Below, piece by piece: positions 1-9,220 of a stretch of DNA of 42,769 bases; within the stretch, counting starts at the first letter, position 1, and each line of letters opens with the position of its first letter. This DNA comes from Bacillota bacterium (GTDB taxonomy: Bacteria > Bacillota > Clostridia > Acetivibrionales > DUMC01): contig JABUEW010000026.1 of assembly GCA_013314855.1 (NCBI GenBank), positions 1 to 42,769 on the forward strand, given 5' to 3'. The notes beneath the pieces were generated by a model. It was not told the DNA's origin, did not search any database, and saw nothing but the letters and a program-made list of their open reading frames with translations. Made by a program: the position numbers and the translations under genes.

Positions 1-87
1 TAATTAATATAATCAATTCCAGGGCTTTATTTAATTACAGGGTTCATATTACCCTGTGGATAATATATTACAATGGTTTTAACGACG

Positions 88-166
88 CCTGTACTAAAGT
101 GCAGGGGTTATACTTTCGACTAAAAGTAGATTAAAGTAAATGTGGGTGTTGTGCAAACCTGCCACT
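88..166 (+). repeat. 79-nt structured repeat, copy A
   Basis: This copy matches the reverse complement of 2876-2954 over exactly 79 nt with no gap, at about 80% identity by eye. It starts CCTGTACTAAAGTGCAGG and ends AAACCTGCCACT. It can fold into three short hairpins: CCTG/CAGG, ACTTT/AAAGT, and GTGGGT with ACCTGC using G-T wobbles. It has no open reading frame of note. The rest of 1-185 is AT-rich with nothing else recognised. A mobile or structured RNA/DNA element is likely, but the family is unknown to me. Confidence 0.6.
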
Positions 167-185
167 TTACTTATTCTCCATGGTT

Positions 186-974
186 TTAGTAAATATCCGA
201 AAGCTTTTCAACCCTGCATTCTACCGTATACGGGTCAATCATTACATACTTTTCCGGAGAATTCAATATAAGCCTTTGTGCAGACTCAATGCGCTTGTAA
301 CGGCATTGCTGAACAATAGGTGTTCCAAAGCTGAATACCCTCATTTCACCTATCCGTTCAACAGCACGTTTTACACCTTCGTATATTTCACGGGCTGCCC
401 GCATGGGATGTTTACTGACAGCAAGATTCCTTCCAAGGCCACGTTTTGTATATACTGTTTCTACCCAGGGCAGGAATCTTTTAGCTTCCACTGTCCCCTG
501 ATAGTCACTCGCTACAAAAATTACAGGGACACCTGCAACTTCATTTGCCATTGCAGCATCTATTGCAATTTCTCCTACTTCAACTTCGTTAATTTTTACC
601 CACTGTAAGGTCTTTGAACTAAAGGTATGGCAAAGGACTCCGTCTATAGTATTATCCATTGGATGATATCCGATTAATAATACGCCTGCAAAGGTATTGT
701 CAATCCCAGGCCAGCGGTGCCTTGCCCCAGTTCCCATAACAATTTCACATCTGTCGTCCAGTTTATCATACTGAAGATTAAGGCTGCTGCCATGATTATC
801 CCATATATAAACTTCTGTGGCTCCCGAATCAAATAAAGCCGCTGCTGCTGCATTTGCTTCCCTCACAGCTTGTTGACAGGCAAATTGATAGTTAACGCCG
901 TCGGTTAAAGGCTGTTCAGGAGCACCCACGGTACAGGCAACTCCTTCCAAATCAACACCAATCATAAACTTCAT
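186..974 (-). CDS. M55 family D-aminopeptidase (DppA-like)
   Basis: This is a zinc-dependent D-aminopeptidase of the M55 family, whose known member DppA of Bacillus releases N-terminal D-amino acids, for example from D-Ala peptides. At 262 aa it has the usual length. The family residues line up at the expected positions: GVDLEG with Asp8 and Glu10, DNHG with His61, GYH with His104, CHTF with His116, and a Glu near 134 in the EVGEIAIDA stretch. A strong AAGGAGAG lies 7 nt before the ATG at 974. There is no signal peptide, so it is cytosolic. In other clostridia such genes sit beside peptide or sugar uptake genes; here the downstream neighbour is absent and the upstream one is a pseudogene. The substrate cannot be told from the sequence. 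Confidence 0.9.
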   Translation of the reverse strand: MKFMIGVDLEGVACTVGAPEQPLTDGVNYQFACQQAVREANAAAAALFDSGATEVYIWDNHGSSLNLQYDKLDDRCEIVMGTGARHRWPGIDNTFAGVLLIGYHPMDNTIDGVLCHTFSSKTLQWVKINEVEVGEIAIDAAMANEVAGVPVIFVASDYQGTVEAKRFLPWVETVYTKRGLGRNLAVSKHPMRAAREIYEGVKRAVERIGEMRVFSFGTPIVQQCRYKRIESAQRLILNSPEKYVMIDPYTVECRVEKLSDIY

Positions 975-1042
975 AAATCAACTCTCCTTTTCAAGTTCAA
1001 GGTTTTCGATGTCCGATACTTGGACTATCCTCTGTGATTCCC

Positions 1043-2733
1043 TCATCTCACATCCCAGAAAAACACATGTATTTTTTCATTCCCCCCAAGTAGTTAAGGG
1101 TATGAATCGGATTGCGCAGGTAGTTACATCTACAGGGATACGAACAAGCCTTTGATAGTTATTTCTTACTTCCAACAGCAAATGGTACTTACCCTAGCCA
1201 TCCTCTGTTGCAATTTGAAAATCCTTAACCAAAGTGTGCGGAACATGAAATGACGAATGACCTTCAAGCGGCCAAAAACATGGCATATTCTTAATTTCTC
1301 GGTTTAAATCACTGTCGAATACAAATCTGATCTCATTAATATGCTCAGCTTTTTCAAACGTGTATTCAACCCAGTCGCCCTTACTTCCGGTCCATCCGTT
1401 ATCCTCACTGCCAATTGGCCTGTCGAATCCATTTCTTAATACCTCTGCGCAACCCTGCGATGTTAAAATCCTGGCTCTCATTGTGAGCTCCGGTATCTCT
1501 CTTTTATGCCATAGAAGGTAACAGTCGTCTTCCATTAATAATTTTTGAAGTGTTGCGATCTCTTTTTCATAAACACCTCGTGGTGTTAAACCCTTTTTTA
1601 CGGCAATAGCCGCTGCAGTTCCAACCGCCTGTCCAATGACATTGCAGGTACCCATGACCCTTGTTGCACTCATAGCTGCATGTGTGGTACTTATATTTCT
1701 TCCCGCAAAGAACAGGTTTTCAATGTTTTTTGAATAAAGGCACCTGTAAGGTATGCCAAAGGGTGACGGTACAGAATGAAAAGTGGTCGGATACCCTAGG
1801 TGCTTAAATCCTGCAAGATGATGGTCATCCATACTCCATCCTCCGTAAGCCACTAAATCGTCAAACCTGCCCTGGGCCATTATATCATTCTGGGTCAGGA
1901 TGTGATCCCCTACGTAACGTCTGCTCTCCCTTTTACCGGGAAGAAAACCGATCCAGTCTATCACCCAGTTATCAACCCCGTGATCTCCATGGTTTTTCAT
2001 GTGGTCCCAAACCCCGAAAGCGATCTTCAATAATTCTTTTATCCACAGCACCTGTAAATGCAGTCATTGTACCACCGCCGCTTAATCCCATCATTCCTAT
2101 TCTATTCGGGTTTATCTCAGGCCTGGTTTCAAGATAATCAATACAGCGCATAGAATCCCATATATTAAGGGTCAAAGTATATATTCCCAAAATTGAACCT
2201 TTCATATAATTTATATCACATGGGTCACGTCCTGGGAAATGTGAATTATAACCTTTTTCACCATATACCCTTACCCTTGGAATAATGGTTAAAAAGCCTG
2301 CTTTTGTCATTTGTTCTCCATAATTATGATTGTGTGTTTTAATATTCTCTACATGCTCAGGAGATGATTTTATCCCTGCTATAGGTTCGTTCCCAAACGG
2401 ATTATGTCCATGACTGCACAAAATGGCCGGATTTGAACCATCCGGTTTCATTTCTTTAGGACGGAGGACATAGCAGGACACTGACATAAACTCTTCAGAA
2501 TTAAAAACAACTTTCTCCCTTATAATGTCGCCATCTTCGATTAAGTATTCAATCTCAGCATCAAGATCGACTTTTTTAGGAAATTCCCCCAGGAGTTCCA
2601 ACAATTTAGGATAGGATTTATCCTACCATATTGTCCAATCCTCTTTTGTCTTACCTTTAAATGCCAGTTCGGGTTCCCAGTCTGTAATTTTATTTTTCCA
2701 ATACTCATCCATTAAAAAATTACGTCTAGCCAT
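1043..2733 (-). pseudogene. Chimeric pseudogene: esterase N-part joined to FAD-oxidoreductase C-part
   Basis: The gene starts at ATG 2733 behind GAGGGGGG. It encodes MARRNFLMDEYWKNK and so on, and hits an in-frame TAG at 2623-2625. It then continues in the same frame as an alpha/beta hydrolase of the acetyl-xylan-esterase/dienelactone-hydrolase type, with nucleophile motif GLSGGG. At about 2030-2050 the hydrolase homology stops and another frame carries the C-terminal half of a FAD-dependent oxidoreductase (pfam12831 type: WIGFLPGKRESRRYVGDH, LFFAGRNIS). That half has a second in-frame TAG at 1194-1196, after which the homology goes on (NNYQRLVRIPVDVTT). Near 1085 one more frameshift leads to the natural-looking end IHVFFWDVR with TGA at 1043-1045. 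Two genes were therefore fused by a deletion and then decayed. No function is expected. Confidence 0.85.
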
Positions 2734-2875
2734 AAAAACCCCCCTCTTATTCATAATAACAATACTTGCATTTAGTAGCCATAGTACATCGTTATATTTG
2801 GTATATCTGGCATCACTTTACAAATAAATTATACCTTATACATTTGAATAATTCAACCGGATTCTTTGTTTTAAT

Positions 2876-2954
2876 AGTGGCAGGTTTATGTGAGACCTGC
2901 ATTTGCTTTAGTCGACTTTCGGCCGAAAATATAACCCCTGCACTTTAGTCCAGG
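2876..2954 (-). repeat. 79-nt structured repeat, copy B (inverted relative to copy A)
   Basis: This is the reverse-complement partner of 88-166 with identical length and ends. In this copy the 3' hairpin is perfect (GCAGGT/ACCTGC), and the middle hairpin is ATTTTC-GGCC-GAAAGT, where copy A has ACTTTC/AAAAGT. Several differences between the copies keep base pairing (T-G replaced by C-G), which suggests selection on structure. It lies in the intergenic stretch 2734-3095, which holds no gene. Confidence 0.6.
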
Positions 2955-2994
2955 TATCATTAAGTTTCGGAATGCCGGATAATATGTAAATTTG

Positions 2995-3039
2995 AAGCTG
3001 ACCTCATGTACTTATTGGTTTTTTACATGCGGTCAGCTT
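2995..3039. terminator. Long hairpin, possible terminator
   Basis: The inverted arms AAGCTGACCTCATGTA (2995-3010) and TACATGCGGTCAGCTT (3024-3039) pair over 16 bp with one mismatch around a 13-nt loop. The hairpin sits about 55 nt past the stop of the minus-strand solute-binding-protein remnant, as its terminator would. Neither side has a clean U-run, so the role is inferred from position. Confidence 0.45.
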
Positions 3040-3244
3040 TAAATTGTTATAAAATATGTCTGTATTGAATTTTAGATACTGAGTTGTATGTAGTTTTATT
3101 TTATTATTCCCAATGCCTTACTCTGCTTTTCACATTCATCCAGGTAAGCTTTGTAGTTATACTTAGTTTCCAACGTCTTTAAAAATTCATCGTATTTGTC
3201 GAGAGGTTCTTTTTTAAATAAAAACTTGATGATCATATCTCTAG

Positions 3245-4691
3245 GAGCCTGCCCGAAAACTCTACTTTAAAAAAGCTTCATTTATTTCCAGGCTTAATTT
3301 TATGGAAATTTATGTATAGTTATCTCTAAATAATATGTAGTTTTCTGAGTTATGCCGGTGGAATCCCGTATTTATATTCAGTTTTCATCCCCTTTTATTT
3401 CTCTCAACTCATCTGAGGACATAGTTCGTTCACCTCTTGAAATATCAGGTTTAGTTTTATTTTGTATATATTCCATAATCATTTTCACATTGTGATTTAT
3501 AGATGCCATAATAATCTGCCATTTTGTTTTCTTTTTGCCTCTGTACCGTGACTTTCGCCCACCATGTGATTGTTACCATGGGATATGCTCCTCTCTCCAT
3601 TTGCTCGTTTACTGTAATCTTTCTTGAATTCCTCAGTCTTTTGGTACACCCTCTGGTCCTGCAGTTTGTCTTCATAGGGATGGATCAATATCCGCCTCCC
3701 ATCTATCTTTACATTGGGTGCATTTTTCCCTTTGGGGACAATTTCTGCATGTTTTCTCCGAAAAATGGACCGAAAACTTTTTTCTTCCCTCGAGGACCTC
3801 TTTAGCTTTGAACTCCCTTACCTTGCCTTCAGGGCAGGTGACAGTACCTTCTTTTAAATCTATCTTAAATTCATCTTTTGTATAACCACCGGCTCCATTA
3901 TGACTGGACCTGACTTTAACACAAAACTCCATTTCCTCTTTACGTTTTTCCATCTCTTCAAAATCCGAATATGCACTGTCTCCATACATCTTTTTTATTT
4001 CTACACCATTACTCTTTGCTTCTTCAATAAGCTTACCCATATATCTCCCGTCCTCGGTGTTTGCACCGTCAACCTCAACAGCCACTAGGTTTCTTATACT
4101 CTTTATCATAATCGTTTCTCTGTATAAATATTTTCCTTCCTATTTCACTGTTAAAATATCTCTTTCGGTGCTCGGATAATGTATTTGCATCAATTCCATC
4201 AAAATCTCTTGGAGCTGTTATTGCATACTTTACCCTCTCATCAAACCTTGACTCGCCTTCAAATTCACGGTCCGAATACCCCTTTTCAAGCTGTACCAGC
4301 ATCCCTGCAAATGTGTATACAGGAGATACTGATGGCCTTCCGTAATAGGAAAACAACGGCTGGAATATTTTCTCGTCCAGATTTTCCAAGACCCATTTTC
4401 TCATTTTATGCCAGTAGCTGTTTTCCGGAATTTTCCCTTCCAACCAGTAATCTGAAAATGTTATTTGCTTTTCTACACGACCCATCATATTACATCACCA
4501 ATTTCTCCTTAGTTTTAATAATATTATAGCATAAATCTAGAGAAATTTAAAGATATATGTAAAATAATGAACATAATTTTAATAAATTAATTAATATCGT
4601 TAAATTTGTAGTATAACTCCTACTTTTATATTATGTATTACTATATTTTAACATTAAATGCATTATTTATAGTATGTCTTCGGGCAGGCTC
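3245..4691 (-). mobile_element. Degenerate IS1182-type insertion sequence
   Basis: The terminal inverted repeats are GAGCCTGCCCGAA at 3245-3257 and its reverse complement at 4679-4691, extending to 16 bp with one mismatch. The element is flanked on both sides by CTAG (3241-3244 and 4692-4695), a palindromic 4-bp apparent target duplication. At 1447 bp it is shorter than I expect for an intact IS1182-family element, in keeping with an internal deletion in the transposase. Flanking AT-rich DNA (4489-4678) has no gene. Confidence 0.85.
3385..4488 (-). pseudogene. IS1182-family transposase, broken
   Basis: The N-terminal part (4488-4140) carries a DUF772-type transposase N-domain, including YSDREFEGESRFDERVKYA. 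The C-terminal part is spread over other frames. One block (4109-3672) contains YGDSAYSDFEEMEKRKEE and the cysteine-rich CRNCPQREKCTQC typical of the DDE_Tnp_1_6 end. Another block (about 3688-3385) carries HPYEDKLQDQRVYQKTEEFK and a tail ending KGDEN. The middle, with the first catalytic Asp region, is missing at the frame change near 4100, and at least two frameshifts follow. It cannot make an active transposase. Confidence 0.85.
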
Positions 4692-4821
4692 CTAGGCGCA
4701 CAGGAGGGTTCACAGATTACTGTCCGCATGTTGTATGCATCACCCGGTTATCAACAAACAGTTAAAGGAGAAGAGGGGCAGGAGAAATAGAGAGGAATGG
4801 CCTGTCCGCATATAGAATAAT

Positions 4822-6086
4822 ATGGTGAAGAAAGCCAGTTCTTATAAATGGTTTATTTGGGTAACACTACTTTTTGCCTATCTGATCGTGATTTTTCACA
4901 GATGGTCTTTCGGGGTTATCGAAGATAATCTGTCCAGTAGCTTTTGCATGTCGGCGACAGCTTTTGCAGGGATTGGTTCAATGTATTTTTACGCATATGC
5001 GTTTATGCAGATTCCGTCGGGAATGCTTGCAGACAGCTTGGGAGCAAGGTTCACTGTAACGGTGGGTATGCTTCTGGCAGGTACCAGTTCTTTTTTATTC
5101 GGTTGCTCATCCAGTATTTTTTATATTTTTGCAGGAAGATTTCTTGTAGGTATAGGGGTTTCGGTAGTATTCATATCTATTTTAAAAATATTGTCAAAGT
5201 GGTATGAAGAGAAGAAATTCGGCACAATGACCGGATTAACATCCTTTATTGGAAACATCGGAGGGATCCTTACCCAATCCCCTTTTGTAATCATACTATC
5301 ACTGATATCCTGGCGGATTGCGTTTATAATGATAGGTACTATAACCTTGTTGATAGCCTTTCTATGCTTTGTCATTTTTAGAAATGATCCTGAAGATATA
5401 GGAATTTGCCTTGTTAAAAATAAAAAAAGGAAGTTGGAAAAACGAATAAAATCAGGATTACGCAAGCCTTGATAGAAATACTGAAAAATCCGTACACATG
5501 GCCGCCTTTTTTTATGAATGCAGGAATTTATGGGGCTTATCAGGCACTTGCAGGGGTCTGGGGGCAAAGTTATATAATGAAAGTTTACGGAATGAACAGA
5601 ATCACTACTGCTAATTACATGCTTTTGCTATTTATCGGCGCTGCCTTCGGAAGTGTCGTTATAGGTAAACTATCCGATATGTTATCAAAAAAAAAGCTTC
5701 CAATGATAATATTTGGAGCTGTTAATCTTGGATTATGGGTATTTATTGTTTTGCTTAACGATGGAAAAGTGCCTTTCGAAACACTGGGAATATTACTGTT
5801 TTTGCTTGGTTTCTCACAAGCTGCTATTATTTTATCCTGGGCTTGCGGCAAAGAGGTTAATAACCCAAGATTTGCAGGTATATCCATGGCGGTTGTAAAT
5901 ATAGGAGAGTTTTTAGGAGCTGCAATTGTACCTATGATTACAGGGGTGTTTTTGGATAAATATAAGAATTTATTAAGTGCCCAGCAAGTATACGCAAGGT
6001 CTTTTACTTGCTACCTTATAAGTGCAGCCTTGGGTTTTGTTTGTATATTTTTTATCAAGGAAACGAAATGCAGGAATATATTTTAA
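4822..6086 (+). pseudogene. MFS transporter split by a frameshift
   Basis: Two overlapping ORFs (4822-5472 and 5469-6086) together make a normal ~420-aa, 12-helix major facilitator. The first has six hydrophobic segments and the MFS loop GMLADSLGARF; the second has the other half with GKLSDMLSKKK. The second frame is open upstream of its TTG and reads IRITQALIEILKNPYTW, so the shift lies upstream of 5450, in the A-rich stretch 5415-5445 (the run near 5421-5427 is the obvious place). The substrate is unknown; anion/organic-acid symporters of this type are common. A sequencing error in a homopolymer would restore an intact gene. No clear ribosome binding site precedes the ATG. Confidence 0.75.
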
Positions 6087-6338
6087 GACTCTCATGCTTA
6101 CGGTTAACGAACTTGATGTGGATTTCAACGGCCAGTATAACACATTGGTTATTGCTCATAAAGACACACCTGGCTCAATATTATATTTATTGCAGAATCC
6201 TTAAGCACCCTCATTCCAGAGAACAGAGGCCAGAGAACAGAGAACAAATTTTGGAAATTACTTCAAAGCAATACTTAAAATCTGACATCTGATTTCTGTT
6301 GTCTATTTTCCAGTATGGGGAATCCCCTTTCCAAACCC

Positions 6339-6396
6339 CAGCGTATAGTAATTTAATTACCAAATATTAGGGTTTTTTATAAATTACTATACGCTG
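6339..6396. repeat. 17-bp perfect inverted repeat in the MFS-nagB convergent gap
   Basis: The arms CAGCGTATAGTAATTTA (6339-6355) and TAAATTACTATACGCTG (6380-6396) are perfectly complementary around a 24-nt AT-rich loop. The gap 6087-6435 otherwise holds only short purine-rich repeats (CAGAGAACA units at 6217-6246) and no convincing gene. The hairpin could terminate either convergent transcript or be the remnant of a small inverted-repeat element. It shares TATAGTAAT/ATTACTATA with the palindrome upstream of the next gene (7208-7227). Confidence 0.5.
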
Positions 6397-6435
6397 AAAA
6401 AGTATTCACAATGAACGACATTCACAAAGTATTTT

Positions 6436-7188
6436 TTACAAATACTTTGCCAGTACATCCTTATCTACTTCCGACGCAGAGTCTTCATCAAGGAAAAGGT
6501 TGGCATTTTTATGCCTTTTGAGCATGGTAGCAGGTATTATATTTGTCACATCATTTTCCAGTGTCAGTTTTATAGCATTTGCTTTTACTTTATAAGGGAC
6601 GCATGAAACTATTATATTGCATTGCATAATTTGGTGTACCGACATTGAAATTGCCTGCTTGGGAACATCATCCACCGTTGAAAACCACCCTTCCCTGACT
6701 TGCTGTTTTTTACAGGCTTCATCAAGACTAACAATAATATAAGGCTCCCTGGTATCGAAATCAGCCGGCGGGTCGTTAAAGGCAATATGGGCATTTTCCC
6801 CTATCCCTATTAACCCTAGGTGTATCGGTTCTCGACTAATTTCCTTATTTAGTTCAAGGATATTTTTTTCCACATCTCCTTCACCATCAACAAAAAATAC
6901 TTTTCCCGGATTTACAATGCTCACAAATCTTTCTTGCAGATATTTTCTAAAGCTCGCCGGATGTGTTATAGGCAGGTTTATGTATTCATCCAGATGAAAC
7001 ATCTCAACCTTACTCCAATCCAAATCCTCTTTGACTAGATACTTCAATGTATCAAATTGGGATGCTCCTGTAGATAAAACTATTCTGGCCTTATTGTATT
7101 TCTCTATGCTCTGTCTAATAATGTTTGCTGAAAAAGCTGCGGCAGCTTTACCCAATTCTTCTGAATTTTTAAATACTCTTACCTTCAT
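6436..7188 (-). CDS. Glucosamine-6-phosphate deaminase-like protein (NagB family)
   Basis: This is a NagB/RpiA-fold sugar-phosphate deaminase/isomerase. NagB converts glucosamine-6-phosphate to fructose-6-phosphate and ammonia. The N-part has LSTGASQFDTLKYL for phosphate binding, then FHLDEYI with the catalytic Asp. The usual G-x-G-x-DGHIAFNEP is altered to GIGENAHIAFNDPP: the Gly-His pair becomes Ala-His and the Glu of the Asp-His-Glu triad becomes Asp. It may thus be a NagB paralogue with a different substrate. The ATG at 7188 is preferred over the GTG at 7197, because AAGGGGAG sits 8-9 nt before the ATG. Length 250 aa. Upstream is a 20-bp palindrome (7208-7227), a likely operator. The ROK repressor at 10733-11962 is a plausible regulator. 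Confidence 0.8.
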   Translation of the reverse strand: MKVRVFKNSEELGKAAAAFSANIIRQSIEKYNKARIVLSTGASQFDTLKYLVKEDLDWSKVEMFHLDEYINLPITHPASFRKYLQERFVSIVNPGKVFFVDGEGDVEKNILELNKEISREPIHLGLIGIGENAHIAFNDPPADFDTREPYIIVSLDEACKKQQVREGWFSTVDDVPKQAISMSVHQIMQCNIIVSCVPYKVKANAIKLTLENDVTNIIPATMLKRHKNANLFLDEDSASEVDKDVLAKYL

Positions 7189-7207
7189 GCAAATCACTCC
7201 CCTTATT

Positions 7208-7227
7208 TATAGTAATCGATTACTATA
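7208..7227. promoter_or_regulatory. 20-bp perfect palindrome, candidate operator of the NagB-like gene
   Basis: TATAGTAATCGATTACTATA is its own reverse complement and lies 19 nt upstream of the ATG at 7188, just before the ribosome binding site. This is the usual place for a dimeric repressor. The regulator is not proved; ROK and LacI proteins of sugar loci bind sites of this size. The remainder of 7228-7504 is AT-rich and holds the leader of the radical SAM gene, with no recognised riboswitch. Confidence 0.55.
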
Positions 7228-7528
7228 TATATTCATAATATCAGATATCCAAGAAAGTATCAATAAGAAAAATACTAATCGGAAAAATTTTGTTTATCAT
7301 GTTTAAACCAAGAAAATAAAGGGCAGGTTAAAAATAAAACTTAACAATAATGTAATATATATATATCAAAATCTATGGTATGATAATAACATATAGTTAA
7401 AATCTCAGGGCTCGGGAAAGAATCCTATGGTAGTTTCTCAGAGTATTATCTTGGGATAAAGATAAAAATAATTGCAAAGTTTAATATTTAGAAAGGCTTA
7501 ATACTTGGAAAGGTTAAAGGTAGCAAAT

Positions 7529-9007
7529 ATGAAAATACTTATGGTGTATCCTACATACCCGAAAACATACTGGAGTTTCCATTATGCACTGAGATTTATA
7601 TCAAAAAAGGCCAGTTTCCCACCACTTGGTCTTTTAACAGTTGCATCAATGCTTCCTGAACATTGGGAAAAAAAGCTTATAGATATGAATGTATCAAAGC
7701 TTAAAGATAAAGATATTATGTGGGCTGATTATGTCTTTATAAGTGCAATGGTTATTCAAAGTAAATCTGCCCGGCAGGTCATAGACCGTTGTAAAGCGCT
7801 CGGCGTTAAAACTGTAGCCGGAGGACCTCTATTTACTTCAAGCTATGAAGACTATGGCGATGTTGACCATATTTTATTAAATGAAGGCGAAGTAACATTG
7901 CCTCATTTCCTTAAGGATTTAGAAAATGATACAGCAAAACACATTTATAAAGAAGATGGGTGGGCCGATATAGAAAAAACGCCAATCCCGTCATGGAACC
8001 TGATTAATATAAAAAAGTATGCATCAATGAATATTCAATACTCCCGGGGCTGTCCTTTCAACTGTGACTTTTGCAATATTACGGTCCTCTACGGGCATGC
8101 CCCACGTACAAAGCAAGCTTCACAGCTATTGAGAGAGTTAGATGCGCTTTATGAGGCAGGCTGGAGAGGCGGAGTATTCTTTGTTGACGATAACTTTATT
8201 GGCAATAAGAAAAAGTTGAAAGAAGAAATACTTCCAAGTTTAATTAACTGGATGTCTGAAAAGAAATATCCCTTCTCCTTTATGACGGAAGCTTCAATAA
8301 ACCTTTCCGATGATGAAGAACTGATGCAGCTAATGATCAAAGCAGGGTTTGATACAGTATTTATCGGAATTGAAACACCTAATGAAGATAGTCTTGTTGA
8401 GTGCAACAAACTTCAGAATAAAAACCGCGACCTTATAATGTGTATAAAGAAAATTCAGAGATACGGGTTACAGGTTCAGGGAGGATTCATAGTTGGATTT
8501 GATAATGATAATGTATCAACTTTTGACAAACTGGTAAATTTTATACAGGAAAGCGGAATAGTTACTGCTATGGTTGGCCTTTTAAATGCTCCAAAGGGGA
8601 CCAAACTATATAAAAGGCTGATGGGAGAAGGAAGGCTTTTACATGATATGTCCGGCGATAACACGGGTTTTACAATAAACTTTATACCGAAAATGAACCT
8701 TGAAATATTGATGAACGGATATAAACATATAATTAATACAATATATTCCCCAAAGCACTACTATGAAAGAGTGATAACCTTTTTAAAGGAATACAATCCT
8801 ATAAAACAAGGTGTACAACGAATAAAACTTATTGATATTACAGCATTTTTAAGGTCTGTTGTACAATTGGGAATTATCGGTAGAGAAAGGTTTTATTATT
8901 GGAAGCTGTTTTTTTGGTCATTATTTAAGCGTCCAAAACTTTTCCCTCTGGCAATATCATTTTCCATATATGGCTTTCATTTCAGGAAAGTATTTGAAAA
9001 TAATTAA
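7529..9007 (+). CDS. B12-binding-domain radical SAM protein
   Basis: The N-terminal ~140 residues form a Rossmann-like cobalamin-binding domain of the kind found in B12 radical SAM enzymes (KILMVYPTYP, then ISAMVIQSKSA, VAGGP, ILLNEGEVTLP). It is followed by a radical SAM core with the CxxxCxxC motif in YSRGCPFNCDFCNIT (Cys175, 179 and 182 counted from the chosen start). A C-terminal extension resembles DUF4070. Proteins of this architecture include hopanoid methylases and many uncharacterised methyltransferases of lipids and natural products. The start ATG 7529 has AAAGG 8 nt upstream; the upstream TTG at 7505 has none. Length is 492 aa. It stands alone, divergent from the NagB-like gene and convergent with DegT. 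The substrate is unknown. Confidence 0.85.
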   Translation: MKILMVYPTYPKTYWSFHYALRFISKKASFPPLGLLTVASMLPEHWEKKLIDMNVSKLKDKDIMWADYVFISAMVIQSKSARQVIDRCKALGVKTVAGGPLFTSSYEDYGDVDHILLNEGEVTLPHFLKDLENDTAKHIYKEDGWADIEKTPIPSWNLINIKKYASMNIQYSRGCPFNCDFCNITVLYGHAPRTKQASQLLRELDALYEAGWRGGVFFVDDNFIGNKKKLKEEILPSLINWMSEKKYPFSFMTEASINLSDDEELMQLMIKAGFDTVFIGIETPNEDSLVECNKLQNKNRDLIMCIKKIQRYGLQVQGGFIVGFDNDNVSTFDKLVNFIQESGIVTAMVGLLNAPKGTKLYKRLMGEGRLLHDMSGDNTGFTINFIPKMNLEILMNGYKHIINTIYSPKHYYERVITFLKEYNPIKQGVQRIKLIDITAFLRSVVQLGIIGRERFYYWKLFFWSLFKRPKLFPLAISFSIYGFHFRKVFENN

Positions 9008-9135
9008 GACCTACTTCATAGTCACTTATGAAAGTATCATGAGCGAAGAGTATAACGCACGCAGCAAGGCAAGGGATAAGGTGCAAGGTGCCCAGAGCAT
9101 TTATAACCGCAGCATAGGAGCATAGAACATATCGA

Positions 9136-9175
9136 AGCTTACCGGAGCTTACCGGTGTTTACCGAAGCTTACCGG
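9136..9175 (+). repeat. 10-bp tandem repeat, four units
   Basis: Four consecutive 10-mers are present: AGCTTACCGG, AGCTTACCGG, TGTTTACCGA, AGCTTACCGG. They lie in the gap between the convergent radical SAM and DegT genes (9008-9220), which has no other feature. The array is too short and compact for a CRISPR; it could be a slippage array. Confidence 0.6.
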
Positions 9176-9220
9176 TGCACATACAAAACACGCAAGGGCA
9201 CCTACACCGATTCCTATATT

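Larger units (their letters stand above)
3096..4747 (-). pseudogene. C-terminal remnant of an extracellular solute-binding protein, interrupted by an IS
   Basis: The reading frame 3244-3096 encodes a tail of the kind found at the end of LipO/LplA-like ABC sugar-binding lipoproteins (IIKFLFKKEPLDKYDEFL, then NYKAYLDECEKQ, ending LGIIK). When the IS and one CTAG copy are removed, the frame continues on the far side for about 17 more codons (4747-4692, including NMRTVICEPS) before a TAA at 4748-4750. Hence the gene was already truncated, or lost its front in a deletion. The binding-protein assignment rests on the short tail only. A lost ABC uptake system next to the M55 peptidase and esterase/oxidoreductase genes would fit a former polysaccharide- or peptide-use locus. 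Confidence 0.45.

Noticed and set aside
1194-2625. Two in-frame TAG codons as possible amber read-through (pyrrolysine)
   Set aside because: The same locus also has a frameshift and a fusion of unrelated families, so decay explains the stops. No pyl genes are in the window.
5410-5480. Possible programmed frameshift in the MFS gene
   Set aside because: There is no stimulatory pseudoknot or upstream Shine-Dalgarno arrangement that I can see, and transporters are not known for this. A mutation or homopolymer error is simpler.
6008-6292. ORFs after the MFS pseudogene
   Set aside because: They overlap the transporter end and then purine-rich repeats; no family pattern or ribosome binding site was seen.
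7380-7504. Possible riboswitch upstream of the radical SAM gene
   Set aside because: There are a few short inverted repeats but no match to the cobalamin, SAM or other riboswitch signatures that I know.
9136-9175. CRISPR-like array
   Set aside because: The repeat is a 10-bp contiguous tandem without spacers and no cas gene is present.
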